Assembly: GCA_035628595.1 (NCBI GenBank)
Contig: DASPJN010000017.1
Location: 15,819-79,818, forward strand
Length of the DNA: 64,000 nt
Reading direction: 5' to 3'
From: Chryseosolibacter sp035628595
Lineage (GTDB): Bacteria; Bacteroidota; Bacteroidia; Cytophagales; Cyclobacteriaceae
Program-made: the position numbers and the translations under genes
Shown: in pieces, positions 25,612-35,126 of the stretch
Layout: every line of letters begins with the position of its first letter
Numbering within the stretch: position 1 is the stretch's first letter
The notes under the pieces: model-generated
Databases searched by the model: none
What the model saw: only the letters and a program-made list of their open reading frames with translations
What the model was told of the DNA's origin: nothing

Positions 25612-26712
25612 TTAAAATATTCGATGTGCTGCTTCGAAAGTTTTCTGGCGATTTACTTTTCTGGTGGGAGTGTAGATGAAGGCAGCAGCTTCGTAAAATT
25701 CTTTGGGGACATGATAAGCTGAGAAAGCGCGAAGGAGCGTTTCCTTTACTTCCCGGATTACATCAGCAGCCGGTGCAGGAGATTCAAAGATCATCACCAA
25801 ACGCTCCCCAAGTGAACCGTCAGGGATGCCGAAAAAAAAGAATGGCTGCTTGAGTGACCTTCGTGTAAATAATTGGCCAATTTCATTTTCAAGTAATTCA
25901 GGTGAGATCTTTACACCGGCAGAATTGATCACATTGTCATAACGCCCGCGCCATTCGAATTGATGATTGTTAAAGATGGAAACAACATCGTTCGTGATCA
26001 CAGGTTCATGTAGATAGGGTGCTTGAATAACAAGGCAACTTCGTTCATCAGCCGAAACAGAAATTTCCGGCAAGCATGTGAATGACTGTTCACGAAACGG
26101 AGATATTCGCTTCAGTGCGATGTGCGAAATCGTCTCCGTCATTCCATAAGTAATGAATGCGTTAAGCGCGAATGATCGTACACGTCCCTCGATATTTTCA
26201 TTCAGCGGAGCGCCGCCAATGATACACGTTGAGATTGCGTTTAGTATTTGTGGATGTTTTGACTCAAGCACATGTTGGACTTGATAAGGGACCAGGGCGG
26301 TGAAGCCTATCGTCATTCCCTCGGGAAAATTGTTAAACGGATTGCTGGCAGGTTCAACAGCGATGATCTTCAATCCAAGTTCAAGACTTCTGACAAGCAT
26401 CATCATGCCTGCAATGTACTTTGTGTCAAGAGCAACGACGGCGCTCGTTCCTGTACGAAGGTTCAACGCTTCGCCTGTTAATTTTGCACTTGTAATCATT
26501 TGTGACCGATGAATCGAAATTCTTTTCGGTGTTCCGGTGGAACCGCTCGTCTGGATCGTGAACATCTCCTGTCCTGAAAGCCACGCATGCATGAACTCAA
26601 AGGTGCTTCGTTCAAAGTCTGTCTTGGCTTTCGCAGTTCCATTAAGGATACTGGCAATGGTTACCTCGCGGTGATTAATTGAAATGCTTTCATATGGGTA
26701 ACCATTGCTCAT
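25612..26712 (-). CDS. menE: o-Succinylbenzoate-CoA ligase
   Basis: A 366-residue ANL-superfamily ligase that activates o-succinylbenzoate with ATP and CoA in menaquinone synthesis. The ATP-binding loop is TSGSTGTPKRISIH near 55-68, the A5 motif TYGMTETISH near 190 and the hinge GRYDNVINSAGVKI near 258. It is shorter than most acyl-CoA ligases (~500), as usual for Bacteroidota MenE. The menaquinone assignment rests mainly on its place behind menB, menD and menF on the same strand; 87 bases separate it from menB. Confidence 0.9.
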   Translation of the reverse strand: MSNGYPYESISINHREVTIASILNGTAKAKTDFERSTFEFMHAWLSGQEMFTIQTSGSTGTPKRISIHRSQMITSAKLTGEALNLRTGTSAVVALDTKYIAGMMMLVRSLELGLKIIAVEPASNPFNNFPEGMTIGFTALVPYQVQHVLESKHPQILNAISTCIIGGAPLNENIEGRVRSFALNAFITYGMTETISHIALKRISPFREQSFTCLPEISVSADERSCLVIQAPYLHEPVITNDVVSIFNNHQFEWRGRYDNVINSAGVKISPELLENEIGQLFTRRSLKQPFFFFGIPDGSLGERLVMIFESPAPAADVIREVKETLLRAFSAYHVPKEFYEAAAFIYTPTRKVNRQKTFEAAHRIF

Positions 26713-26799
26713 CAGGCTGCGAGAATAAGCTCATCAACGCATCTGTTTGTGACGCAAATCACGACAGATGAAAAATGGGCTGAAAATGTTTCTTGTTAA

Positions 26800-27624
26800 T
26801 TATGGGAACTTCGGATACTTCGACCAGTCGGGGTTCCGCTTCTCCATAAATGCGTCCTTACCCTCTTTCGCTTCCTCACTCAGATAATATAATAGTGTGG
26901 CGTTACCTGCGAGTTCCTGAATCCCGGCTTGTCCGTCAAGTTCAGCATTGAAAGATGATTTCAACATACGCAAGGCCAAAGGACTTTTTGCAATGATCTT
27001 TCTGCACCATGAAACATATGTTTCTTCCAACATCTCAAGCGGAACGACCTTGTTCACAAGCCCCATCTCCAATGCTTCTTTCGCATCGTACTGGTCACAC
27101 AAAAACCAGATCTCACGCGCTTTTTTCTGACCGACAATACGCGCGAGATACGAGGCGCCAAAACCGCCGTCGAAGCTTCCCACTTTTGGTCCTGTCTGGC
27201 CGAACCGGGCATTCTCTGCTGCAATTGTAAGATCACAGACCACATGCAATACATGACCTCCGCCGATTGCCCAACCGGCTACAGCTGCTATTACAGGTTT
27301 CGGAATCGATCTGATCATCTTCTGAAGATCAAGAACGTTCAAACGTGGCATCTTGTCATCACCTACGTATCCGCCGTGTCCGCGAACGCTTTGATCCCCG
27401 CCGCTGCAAAAAGCCTTTCCGCCTTCACCGGTGAAAACGATAACACGAATATCCTCATCCTCGCGACAGATCGCTGTCGCGTCGATCATTTCTTGCACCG
27501 TCAGCGGAGTGAATGCGTTATGCACCTCCGGCCGGTTGATGCTGATGCGCGCTATACCATCGTACTTATGAAAAAGTATCTCTTTGTATTCTTTGATTGG
27601 TTGCCACGGAAATTTAAGATTCAT
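26800..27624 (-). CDS. menB: 1,4-Dihydroxy-2-naphthoyl-CoA synthase
   Basis: A 274-residue crotonase-fold enzyme closing the second ring of the naphthoquinone from o-succinylbenzoyl-CoA. Visible are the start of the fold (ISINRPEVHNAFTPLTV), the oxyanion and flexible-loop region FCSGGDQSVRGHGGYVG near 87-103, AVAGWAIGGGHVLHVVCDLT and the MenB-specific SFDGGFGASYLARIVG near 156. The Gly-Gly in FDGGFG matches the bicarbonate-dependent type I enzymes. Start overlaps the menD stop by 11 bases. Confidence 0.96.
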   Translation of the reverse strand: MNLKFPWQPIKEYKEILFHKYDGIARISINRPEVHNAFTPLTVQEMIDATAICREDEDIRVIVFTGEGGKAFCSGGDQSVRGHGGYVGDDKMPRLNVLDLQKMIRSIPKPVIAAVAGWAIGGGHVLHVVCDLTIAAENARFGQTGPKVGSFDGGFGASYLARIVGQKKAREIWFLCDQYDAKEALEMGLVNKVVPLEMLEETYVSWCRKIIAKSPLALRMLKSSFNAELDGQAGIQELAGNATLLYYLSEEAKEGKDAFMEKRNPDWSKYPKFP

Positions 27625-29350
27625 AGCTATTTTTTATTTTCAGTTTTAGGTTGTCGAATATTTCACGGTTGACGTGAACATTGGTTTCCACTTCCAGAAC
27701 TTTCGTCCGTCCGTCCTGCTCGAAGAAACTTTTTATATAATTACGAAGCTTGCGTTTGCTATCGAGTTTTAAGTGCTCGAAGTTAAACTCCTCGCATAAC
27801 TTGTCGGCCGTTAGCCGCTGGTTCGTGATGAAATACTCTGCCGCTTCGGGTTGTGACGCCGGTCCATCAATCATATTGAAGATGACGCCCCCGTGATTGT
27901 TAAGCAACAGTACGCGCAAATTAGGTAATGCATAGTTATGCCAGAAAGCGTTCCGGTCATAGAAGAATGCAACATCTCCGGTAATCAGAATATTAATTAC
28001 GTCAGCAGACAGTGCATGGCCAATGGCGGTACTTGTGCTGCCGTCGATGCCGCTTGTTCCGCGGTTGGCGTAAACCTTAATATTCTTTTTTTTCTGACGA
28101 CCGGTGCTTAAGCCTATAAAGTTTGCATATCGAACACTCATGCTGTTGGCGAGGTGAAGATTGCAATTGTCCGGAATGTCGGATAATAATTCCTTGACAA
28201 CTTCTATTTCATTGAGTTTGTCCTGTGGAAAAAATTCATTGATCGCGCGTGTCGCGCGCCGTTCCTCAATCTCCCACAGCTTCTGAAAATTGAACTGCTT
28301 TTGGGATTCAAATGTCTCCGCCGGCAGAATCTCATTTAAAAGCCGGATTATGCTTGTTGGCGATGCAGCAAATACATCAGTTAGATTTTTGAAAGGATCC
28401 GACGCGAGCCCGGCGTACTGAATATGCCAATGAGCTTTTGCAGGATACTTGCGGAGAAATAGTTTTAGATTTTTAGAAACCAGCGACTTTCCCATTGTAA
28501 TGAGTAAGGTTGGCTGGAGGGTTGTTTTTACCTGGTCACTTGCCTGACCTAAAAACAAATCGGAATGTGTAATAAAAGACTCATCCTCGTTCATATTCGA
28601 AATGATGTCGCATACCACCGGGATTTTATGAGTCCGTGAGAGCCGGCCAATCTCAGAATGCAAAATAGCGTCGTAATCTTGTTGCCCGACTACAATCAGA
28701 ATTTTGCTCGCCGAAGTCCAGCCTTCGCGAATCTTATCCGCTACAGCTGATGAGATATAGTTTTCTCCTTTATGATAATCAATCGTTCGGACCGGGCCTG
28801 AATATTCTGTCTTTTCTTCTTTTTGCGGATAGAGCGGTTCCCGGAATGGTGTATTAATATGAACCGGACCTTTCGGCTCCTGCTGAGCAAGATTGATAGC
28901 ATCGTTGACAATACGGTTAATCGCCCATTTGCTATCAGCGTGATCGTAATCCTGTGGAAGTTGGAAAGATTTCTTTACATGCTTCCCAAAAATATCAGGT
29001 TGGAAGATCGTTTGGCCATCATGCTGACCGATCCACTCCGAAGGTCTGTCTGCAGTAAAAATGATCAGCGGGGTTTCACTAAAATACGCTTCCGATACAG
29101 CCGGTGCGAAATTATAAGCCGCCGAGCCTGATGTACAAATCATAGCGACCGGCAGTTGCTTCTGTTGTGCAATGCCAAGCGCCACAAATCCAGCACTGCG
29201 TTCGTCGCTGAATGTCCTTGTATTGATTCTCGGATGACGTGTAAATGCAAGTGTAAGTGGGGCGCAACGTGACCCGGGACACAGCACAGTTTCTGTTACT
29301 CCTTTTAGAGCGCAGAGTTCGGCAATGTCAAAAATTGGCTGATAATGCAT
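27614..29350 (-). CDS. menD: SEPHCHC synthase (2-oxoglutarate decarboxylase), thiamine-diphosphate enzyme
   Basis: A 578-residue ThDP enzyme joining isochorismate and 2-oxoglutarate. The N-terminal Pyr domain shows CPGSRCAPLTLAFTRH near 24 and the catalytic Glu region FSDERSAGFVALGIAQ near 46; the C-terminal PP domain shows ANRGTSGIDGSTSTAIGHAL and the metal-binding ITGDVAFFYDRNAFWH, followed by LRVLLLNNHGGVIFNM. Length and motif order are standard for MenD. It overlaps menF by one base (TAATG) and menB by 11, so the three are translationally coupled. Confidence 0.96.
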   Translation of the reverse strand: MHYQPIFDIAELCALKGVTETVLCPGSRCAPLTLAFTRHPRINTRTFSDERSAGFVALGIAQQKQLPVAMICTSGSAAYNFAPAVSEAYFSETPLIIFTADRPSEWIGQHDGQTIFQPDIFGKHVKKSFQLPQDYDHADSKWAINRIVNDAINLAQQEPKGPVHINTPFREPLYPQKEEKTEYSGPVRTIDYHKGENYISSAVADKIREGWTSASKILIVVGQQDYDAILHSEIGRLSRTHKIPVVCDIISNMNEDESFITHSDLFLGQASDQVKTTLQPTLLITMGKSLVSKNLKLFLRKYPAKAHWHIQYAGLASDPFKNLTDVFAASPTSIIRLLNEILPAETFESQKQFNFQKLWEIEERRATRAINEFFPQDKLNEIEVVKELLSDIPDNCNLHLANSMSVRYANFIGLSTGRQKKKNIKVYANRGTSGIDGSTSTAIGHALSADVINILITGDVAFFYDRNAFWHNYALPNLRVLLLNNHGGVIFNMIDGPASQPEAAEYFITNQRLTADKLCEEFNFEHLKLDSKRKLRNYIKSFFEQDGRTKVLEVETNVHVNREIFDNLKLKIKNSYES

Positions 29351-30546
29351 TAAAGAATCACGTTGCGTAATGTGTTAAACTTCATTTCGGTTTCCTCAAA
29401 TTCCTCTTCTGGAACCGAGTCAATCGTTACACCTGCGCCCGCGTATAAGATTCCTTTCGTATCAAGTAATTGCATGCAGCGGAGATTCACAAATAGATGA
29501 ATGTTGTTGTTAACGTTTACCGGTCCAAGGTAGCCGGCATAAAAAGATCTGTCATATCCTTCGTGCTGTTTCAGAAATTCGGTAGCAGCCTCTAGGGGCA
29601 TACCGCATACCGCCGACGTTGGATGAAGCAGCTGTAACATGATGCTTCCAAGTTGCGGAAACCCTGCCGCCTTCATATCCACTTTAAAATCTGTTTTCAG
29701 ATGCATCAGATTTCCGGCTACAACTGTTTTTGGTCCTTGTTCATCATACTCGCGCAGCCGGATTTTCTTAAAACAACTGATAATGTAGCGTTCAACCAAA
29801 GCTTGTTCTTCGATTTCCTTTTGGGTCCAGGCGATTGACTTGAGGTTAGCGCCTTCGGTGTATGCCTTTGTCCCCGCAAGGGCCACGGTCTTGAAGATGG
29901 TCCCATGCTCAACGGTCACCAGCGTTTCGGGCGTCGCTGTCAGCCAACTTCCGGTGCCCGGAATGCTTACAAAACTTACGAGTGCATGAGAATAGCGGCC
30001 GCAAACTTTTTCGAAGGTCTCGATCACATCAAAGCCTGCGGGCAAATCGACAACGTGCTGGCGTGAAGGCACAACTTTCTCGAGTGTTCCTTTTTCAATT
30101 TCGTTAATACAGCGATTGACAAGATTCAAATAATCAGGACACAGTTTCTTCGTATCGCAGTGAGATGATGCGTACTTTTTCGGACCAGTGCTCTTTTTCA
30201 GGCTTTGAAATTCAGTTTCAAACCAATTTAATGAACGGGCACCGAGTGGGGTCTCATCAACGTTTATTTTTCCGTCCTCGAATGAGAAAAGGAAATTCGC
30301 AGGTAGAAAGACCGAAGGTCTTGCACGGTCGAACGGTGCGAAGATGAAACCTGTTGGAAGTTCCTCAATAGCATCTTCACTGCTAAGGTGACGGTGCTGA
30401 TTCGCGATCAGAAAGTATTTTGTCGGCGATTCGGGTAGACGCCATAGTGCAAACGGGAAATCATTCGCTGTTGCGTAAGAAGTTAATATTTCCAGGAATT
30501 CAGTTTCTGATACCAGATTTCTGGAAACCGAAGTTATACTATTCAT
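29350..30546 (-). CDS. menF: Isochorismate synthase
   Basis: A 398-residue chorismate-utilising enzyme converting chorismate to isochorismate, first step of the classical menaquinone route. The C-terminal domain shows IEKGTLEKVVPSRQHV near 150 (general-base Lys), LAGTKAYTEG, the signature HPTSAVCGMPLEAA near 309-322, YAGYLGPVN and GAGVTIDSVPEEEFEETE near the end with the Mg-binding glutamates. Family membership is clear; isochorismate rather than salicylate or anthranilate activity follows from the menD neighbour. Confidence 0.95.
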   Translation of the reverse strand: MNSITSVSRNLVSETEFLEILTSYATANDFPFALWRLPESPTKYFLIANQHRHLSSEDAIEELPTGFIFAPFDRARPSVFLPANFLFSFEDGKINVDETPLGARSLNWFETEFQSLKKSTGPKKYASSHCDTKKLCPDYLNLVNRCINEIEKGTLEKVVPSRQHVVDLPAGFDVIETFEKVCGRYSHALVSFVSIPGTGSWLTATPETLVTVEHGTIFKTVALAGTKAYTEGANLKSIAWTQKEIEEQALVERYIISCFKKIRLREYDEQGPKTVVAGNLMHLKTDFKVDMKAAGFPQLGSIMLQLLHPTSAVCGMPLEAATEFLKQHEGYDRSFYAGYLGPVNVNNNIHLFVNLRCMQLLDTKGILYAGAGVTIDSVPEEEFEETEMKFNTLRNVIL

Positions 30547-30553
30547 TCTTCAC

Positions 30554-30982
30554 TTATTTCGTTCTATCAATTACAGCCATCGTAATGCGGCTGATACAAA
30601 CAAGTTCATCCTGCGAATTTGTAATGCGGATTTCCCAGACTTGTGTCCGCTTACCGATATGCAGCGGTTTTGCAATGCCTTTCACAAAACCATCTTTTAC
30701 CCCTTTCACATGATTGGCGTTGATGTCGAGACCCACGCAATACTCTTTGGTTATATCTACGCAGCACATCGCACCAACACTGCCCATTGTTTCCGCAAGC
30801 GCAACGGAAGCGCCACCGTGCAATAATCCAAAGGGTTGTCGTGTTCTTTCGTCTACCGGCATTCTGGCCACGAGGTAGTCATCACCGACTTCGGTAAACT
30901 CGATGCCAATGAGATCCGAAAGTGTGTTTCGCGAAAGTTTGTTCAGGTCTTCGGTTGTAATCGTTTGTGTGAATATTGACAT
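30554..30982 (-). CDS. Hotdog-fold thioesterase, probable DHNA-CoA thioesterase
   Basis: A 142-residue single-domain hotdog protein. The active-site region FGLLHGGASVALAETMGS has the His-Gly-Gly and the catalytic Glu of the PaaI/YdiI type, followed by GLDINANHVKGVKDGFVKG. It is the first gene of the menaquinone operon, 7 bases before menF, so it most likely hydrolyses DHNA-CoA, the step after MenB. The longest frame begins at a TTG (31018); the ATG at 30982 (MSIFTQTITTEDLNKL) gives a normal start and is used here. Other acyl-CoA substrates cannot be excluded. Confidence 0.87.
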   Translation of the reverse strand: MSIFTQTITTEDLNKLSRNTLSDLIGIEFTEVGDDYLVARMPVDERTRQPFGLLHGGASVALAETMGSVGAMCCVDITKEYCVGLDINANHVKGVKDGFVKGIAKPLHIGKRTQVWEIRITNSQDELVCISRITMAVIDRTK

Positions 30983-31099
30983 CTCGTCCGGTTCTGTTTG
31001 CTGACTGGCCTGAACCAACTATTTAGTTATTTTTGCGCTGCCTTTTCAGGGAACGGGGCTCTGCTTTACCGTGTCAGGAGGGCCTAAAATTAATCAAAA

Positions 31100-31720
31100 T
31101 TGACCACTAAAAAAGTTTACCTCATCCGGCACGGCCAGACCGATTTTAACCTAAGAAATATTGTTCAGGGCAGTGGGGTAGACACCGATCTAAATGATCG
31201 TGGCCGCCAACAGGCACAGGCATTTTTCGATACATATAAGCATGTGCCGTTTGATAAGATTTACACGTCGGTATTGAAACGCAGTAAACAATCCGTTAAA
31301 CAATTCATCGACATAGGAATTCCCCACGATGCACTGGTGGGGCTAAATGAAATCAGTTGGGGAACCAAAGAAGGGCAACGCGTAACCATCGAAGAAGATG
31401 CTTACTATCATCACATGCTTAACGAATGGCGCCGAGGCCTTACCAGTATGCGTATTGATGGAGGTGAGAGTCCTGACGATGTACTCGTAAGAATGAAGCC
31501 AGCAGTCGACTACATCATGAAGAATGATAGTGAAAAGACAATTCTCATTTGTATGCACGGAAGGGCCATCAGGATCCTGTTGTGTTTGCTGCTCAATTAT
31601 CCGCTGAAAAGCATGGACTTATTCGATCACGCGAACCTTTGTCTTTATGTTCTTAACTATACTGGGTCATTTTTCAATGTCGAACGGTACAATGACAGAG
31701 ATCACTTGCGTTTGATCTGA
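31100..31720 (+). CDS. Histidine phosphatase family protein (phosphoglycerate-mutase-like)
   Basis: A 206-residue branch-1 histidine phosphatase. The catalytic motif is YLIRHGQTDFN (His near residue 11), followed by GSGVDTDLNDRGRQQAQAF, the acid region EISWGTKEGQ and the second His in ICMHGRAIRILLCLLL near 152. A cofactor-dependent mutase, a CobC/alpha-ribazole phosphatase or a general phosphatase are all possible; nothing nearby decides. Start is a TTG at 31100; the next Met would remove the catalytic motif. It is divergent from the menaquinone operon and its 3' end overlaps the convergent TPR gene by 19 bases. Confidence 0.88.
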   Translation: MTTKKVYLIRHGQTDFNLRNIVQGSGVDTDLNDRGRQQAQAFFDTYKHVPFDKIYTSVLKRSKQSVKQFIDIGIPHDALVGLNEISWGTKEGQRVTIEEDAYYHHMLNEWRRGLTSMRIDGGESPDDVLVRMKPAVDYIMKNDSEKTILICMHGRAIRILLCLLLNYPLKSMDLFDHANLCLYVLNYTGSFFNVERYNDRDHLRLI

Positions 31721-33171
31721 TCCAGCGCAGATCGGGCCTTGCTGTCAATGCTGTTTTTATAAGCATGTTTTCGATAGGCGATAGCTTTTTCAAAATATCT
31801 TACCGCCACAGTTTCATTTCCTTCTCCCAGGTAAATGTATCCCAGTTGCAAACTCGCGTTCGGCGCAAAGTACCAGGTTTCATCGCCAGCCTCGGAGATT
31901 GTTTTTTCATACAGTTGTTTCGATTCGTCAGACTTACCCTGTTTATGGGCTAGGCGCGCTTTGCGATAATGGTATTCGACCCGATCATGCTTGGTCGCAA
32001 AATCATTGGCAGCGTACTGATCAATGACGTCGCGCGCTTTGTCGTAATAGCCTCCATCTGTAAAATATCGGATTTTTGAAAGCGGTATGTTTGGTAATTC
32101 CGTCTGGGCCATTGCTCTAGCCGCAAACCGGTCAGCTTCAGTGTTTTCAATACCCGCTGTTTGCGCAACCTCAAATTGTTTCAATGCCTCTTCGCGGTTA
32201 CCAGCCAGGTAATGACAGACAGCGATTTTATAATTTGAATCCTTGATATAATTGTTTCCCTTGTAGCGGCGCAGGAAATTTTCATATGCATTGATCGCCG
32301 CTGAATAATCGCCTTTGTGGAGTAACACTTCTCCATGAAGGTAATGTCGATAATGTAACGGTAAGCCATTTGTAATGTCTGCATGCTGGTCGAGCCATTT
32401 TTCAGCTTGTTCACTTTCGAAATTCTTTACCGCAATTGATGAAGCTAAGAACAACAGAAGCTTGTGCTTCGGATGTGAAGAAAGTAACAACGAAATTTCA
32501 GGCATGGCCTTTTCAGGTTGCTGGAAAATAAAACCTTTGAGCAAGGCAAGCAGGAGCTTGGCTTCAAAGGCCATGGGAGAATCCGTTTCGCTGATGCGCC
32601 TGAGATCCGCCAATCCCGCTTCCACCGATCCCTGCATGCCAAACAATGAAAGTATCCAACTGTATTTGTCGGGAACGGAGCCGATCATGATCTGTAGTAA
32701 GCCCGATGTTTTTCTAATTGGTAAGAAGTCAGGGTATTCTTTTTTGCATGATTCAGCAATTCGGTAAGCTTTTCGCAAAGTCATCGCCGCATCAAATTCA
32801 TGCCCGAATTTCAGGTAAACGAATGCCCAGTGAAGATGAATTTCAGCCTGGAGAAAAATGTCTTCGGCCGAAACGTACTTTTGTCTTTTTTCCTGTCTCT
32901 CAAAGAAATGCTTTTCATACAAATTGAAAAGGTCATCACGTTCGGTTACAAGCAATTCAATTGTTTCGGCGAGCGAAGTGATGTACAGGTCGACAGGCAG
33001 CTGCGTTCCGACAAGCGTCTTCGCACTTTCGGTATCTAAGCGGAACGCAAGTTCATACGCCTGCGCCTGGCGCACGGTGAACGTTAAGTTTTGCGCACTG
33101 GCGTGCTGAGAAAAAAAAAGACAAGCAATGATGCCTGTCTTTTTTATGATATCAAAAATCAGATTATTCAA
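31702..33171 (-). CDS. Secreted TPR-repeat protein
   Basis: About 489 residues. A signal peptide ends ACLFFSQHASA before QNLTF, and helical TPR-type repeats follow, clearest in the second half: LPLHYRHYLHGEVLLHKGDY, AINAYENFLRRYKGNNYIKD, KARLAHKQGKSDESKQLYEK and LQLGYIYLGEGNETVAVRYF. The frame is open far upstream, but the signal peptide favours a TTG at 33171 whose bases overlap the stop of the coiled-coil gene (GTTGAATAA), giving translational coupling. Likely periplasmic; TPR proteins act as scaffolds. No partner can be named. Confidence 0.8.
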   Translation of the reverse strand: MNNLIFDIIKKTGIIACLFFSQHASAQNLTFTVRQAQAYELAFRLDTESAKTLVGTQLPVDLYITSLAETIELLVTERDDLFNLYEKHFFERQEKRQKYVSAEDIFLQAEIHLHWAFVYLKFGHEFDAAMTLRKAYRIAESCKKEYPDFLPIRKTSGLLQIMIGSVPDKYSWILSLFGMQGSVEAGLADLRRISETDSPMAFEAKLLLALLKGFIFQQPEKAMPEISLLLSSHPKHKLLLFLASSIAVKNFESEQAEKWLDQHADITNGLPLHYRHYLHGEVLLHKGDYSAAINAYENFLRRYKGNNYIKDSNYKIAVCHYLAGNREEALKQFEVAQTAGIENTEADRFAARAMAQTELPNIPLSKIRYFTDGGYYDKARDVIDQYAANDFATKHDRVEYHYRKARLAHKQGKSDESKQLYEKTISEAGDETWYFAPNASLQLGYIYLGEGNETVAVRYFEKAIAYRKHAYKNSIDSKARSALDQIKRK

Positions 33172-33967
33172 CTTTCTTTCTGCGTGAAGGCGCAGGAACG
33201 GGAGCTTTGTTTGCTTTTGGCTTATCACCTTCATCCAATGAATCCAGGTCAACATCAGCTAAGATACGACCAGAGTGCTCATCAATCACAATCTTTTTCT
33301 TCTCACGGATCTCAGCAATTTTTTGCGGAGGGATTACAATGTTACAACCTTCGGCTGCACCACGTACCACGCGTACAACAGCAAGACCATTTGAAAGGCT
33401 TCCACGAAGTCTTTCGTAATATTTCAAAAGCTTGTCTTCAATCTTTTTTGTTGCTTTTTCACGTTCGCCAAGAAGTTTTCTTTCTTCTTCTTCGCTTTCG
33501 GACATGATGCCCTGGAGTTCGTCCTTTTTGTTTTGGAGATGTTCGCTGCGCTCAGCAATCAGTGTATTGGTCTTTTCGATCTCGTCCTTTTTCGCCTGGA
33601 TCTGGTCCTTTGCCTCTTTCGTCTTCTTCTCGCAAATCTGAATTTCAAGTTCCTGTAGCTCTACTTCCTTCGTGATGGCATCAAATTCACGGTTGTTTCT
33701 CACATTTTTCTGCTGCTCCGAGTACTTCTTAATCAGTTTCTCCGCTTCCTTAACCCCTTCTTTGTTCTTTTTAATTGCGTCTTCGAAGTCCTTCAATTCT
33801 GCTTCGTATCGGTTCTGGCGCGTCTTGTATCCCTCAATCTCGTCTTCCAAGTCCTGCACTTCATCGGGCAGGTCGCCTCTCAGTTTCTTTAGTTCGTCAA
33901 TCTTTGAGTCAATGGACTGGAGTTTTACTAGTGCTTCGAGTTTTTGTGCAACTGATTGATTTTCCAT
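33164..33967 (-). CDS. Coiled-coil protein with degenerate C4 zinc-ribbon domain
   Basis: A 267-residue cytoplasmic protein. Residues 1-175 are an almost continuous coiled coil (for example LQSIDSKIDELKKLRGD and NNREFDAITKEVELQELEI), followed by the zf-RING_7-type region VVRGAAEGCNIVIPPQKIAE near 200 and IVIDEHSGRIL near 226. In the canonical family these are CxxC and CxxC pairs; only one Cys is left, so zinc should not bind. The tail is basic and proline-rich. It is three bases from the Nif3-like gene, a linkage seen in many bacteria. Function of the family is unclear. Confidence 0.87.
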   Translation of the reverse strand: MENQSVAQKLEALVKLQSIDSKIDELKKLRGDLPDEVQDLEDEIEGYKTRQNRYEAELKDFEDAIKKNKEGVKEAEKLIKKYSEQQKNVRNNREFDAITKEVELQELEIQICEKKTKEAKDQIQAKKDEIEKTNTLIAERSEHLQNKKDELQGIMSESEEEERKLLGEREKATKKIEDKLLKYYERLRGSLSNGLAVVRVVRGAAEGCNIVIPPQKIAEIREKKKIVIDEHSGRILADVDLDSLDEGDKPKANKAPVPAPSRRKKVE

Positions 33968-33970
33968 TAT

Positions 33971-35068
33971 TTACAGGTAACTTATTGGATTCGTGAGAGT
34001 ACTTGAAAAATAGATCGCAAAAGTAGGAAATTTTTTTATCAAAACCTCCTTTAATAGGTCTTTCGTATAAACCTCGCTTTCGTAATGCCCGATGTCGGCA
34101 ATAATAATTCGTCCTTCCGCATCAAAAAACTCATGATATTTAAAGTCGGCGGTAATGTAAACCTGTGCTCCTGAGCTAATTGCGTCTCGCAACAAGAAAC
34201 TTCCGGACCCACCGCAAACCGCGACTTTTGTCACCAACCGGTCGACCAGATGTGTGTGGCGAATCATTGCCAAACCCATGCTGTTTTTCAAATGATGCAG
34301 AAAGGAAATCGGCTCCATCGGCGATTCCAAAACACCAACCATTCCTGATCCAACTTCCTGATTATCATTGGATAATTGAGTCAGATAATAGGCCACCTCC
34401 TCGTACGGATGGGATTTTCGCAGTGCGCTCATGACCCGCGATTCCAGGTGATTTGGAAAAATGACTTCCACACGGTTTTCACGCACTTCTTCGGCTTTTC
34501 CGGGCGTTCCAATATGAGGATCCGACGTAAAGTCAGGTTTAAATGAACCGATACCCTCAACACGAAAACTGCAATTGCTATATTTTCCTATTTGACCGGC
34601 ACCGGCATCGTGAATCTCCTGAAGTACTTTTTCAGTATCCTTTACAGGGATAAATGTTACCAACTTGGTCAATAATCCCTTTTTAGGCACCATAACTTCG
34701 AGATTCTTCAAGCCGAGCTTTTCACAGATTTTCCTGTTGACGCCGGTGTGCACGTTGTCGAGATTCGTGTGTATGGCATAAATAGCAATGTTATTCTGGA
34801 TTGCTTTGATGATCGTGCGTTCAACATAGTTGCTTCCGGTAAGCTTTTTTAGACCTTTAAAGATTATCGGGTGATGCGCGACGATGAGGTTTGCTTTTGA
34901 ACGGATTGCTTCGTCGACAACGGCTTCCGTACAGTCAAGCGTTACAACAATTCCGGCAACCTCCCATGATTGATCGCCTGTTAGTAGTCCCGAATTATCA
35001 TAGGATTCTTGATACTGTTTGGGCGCAAATGCTTCAAGGAATTCAATGACTTCGTGAATTTTGCTCAT
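33971..35068 (-). CDS. Nif3-like dinuclear metal-centre protein (YqfO type)
   Basis: A 365-residue member of the Nif3/DUF34 family in the long form with a central inserted PII-like domain (about 130-240). Metal ligands are visible in LIVAHHPIIFKGLKKL near 60-75 and ADIGHYESE near 326; AVCGGSGSFLLRDAISSGAQ marks the second half of the split domain. Proteins of this group form hexameric toroids; a role as GTP cyclohydrolase-like or repair enzyme has been suggested but not settled. Operon with the coiled-coil and TPR genes downstream. Confidence 0.93.
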   Translation of the reverse strand: MSKIHEVIEFLEAFAPKQYQESYDNSGLLTGDQSWEVAGIVVTLDCTEAVVDEAIRSKANLIVAHHPIIFKGLKKLTGSNYVERTIIKAIQNNIAIYAIHTNLDNVHTGVNRKICEKLGLKNLEVMVPKKGLLTKLVTFIPVKDTEKVLQEIHDAGAGQIGKYSNCSFRVEGIGSFKPDFTSDPHIGTPGKAEEVRENRVEVIFPNHLESRVMSALRKSHPYEEVAYYLTQLSNDNQEVGSGMVGVLESPMEPISFLHHLKNSMGLAMIRHTHLVDRLVTKVAVCGGSGSFLLRDAISSGAQVYITADFKYHEFFDAEGRIIIADIGHYESEVYTKDLLKEVLIKKFPTFAIYFSSTLTNPISYL

Positions 35069-35126
35069 GATGCAATTTAGCGCATTTCGGTAATCACGCC
35101 AGCGCAGAAGGTTCTGACATAAATGG

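Noticed and set aside
31028..31035. TATTTTTG -7-like element before the histidine phosphatase
   Set aside because: Matches TAnnTTTG, but the nearest upstream TTTG (30997-31000) is 27 bases away, too far for a normal -33/-7 pair.
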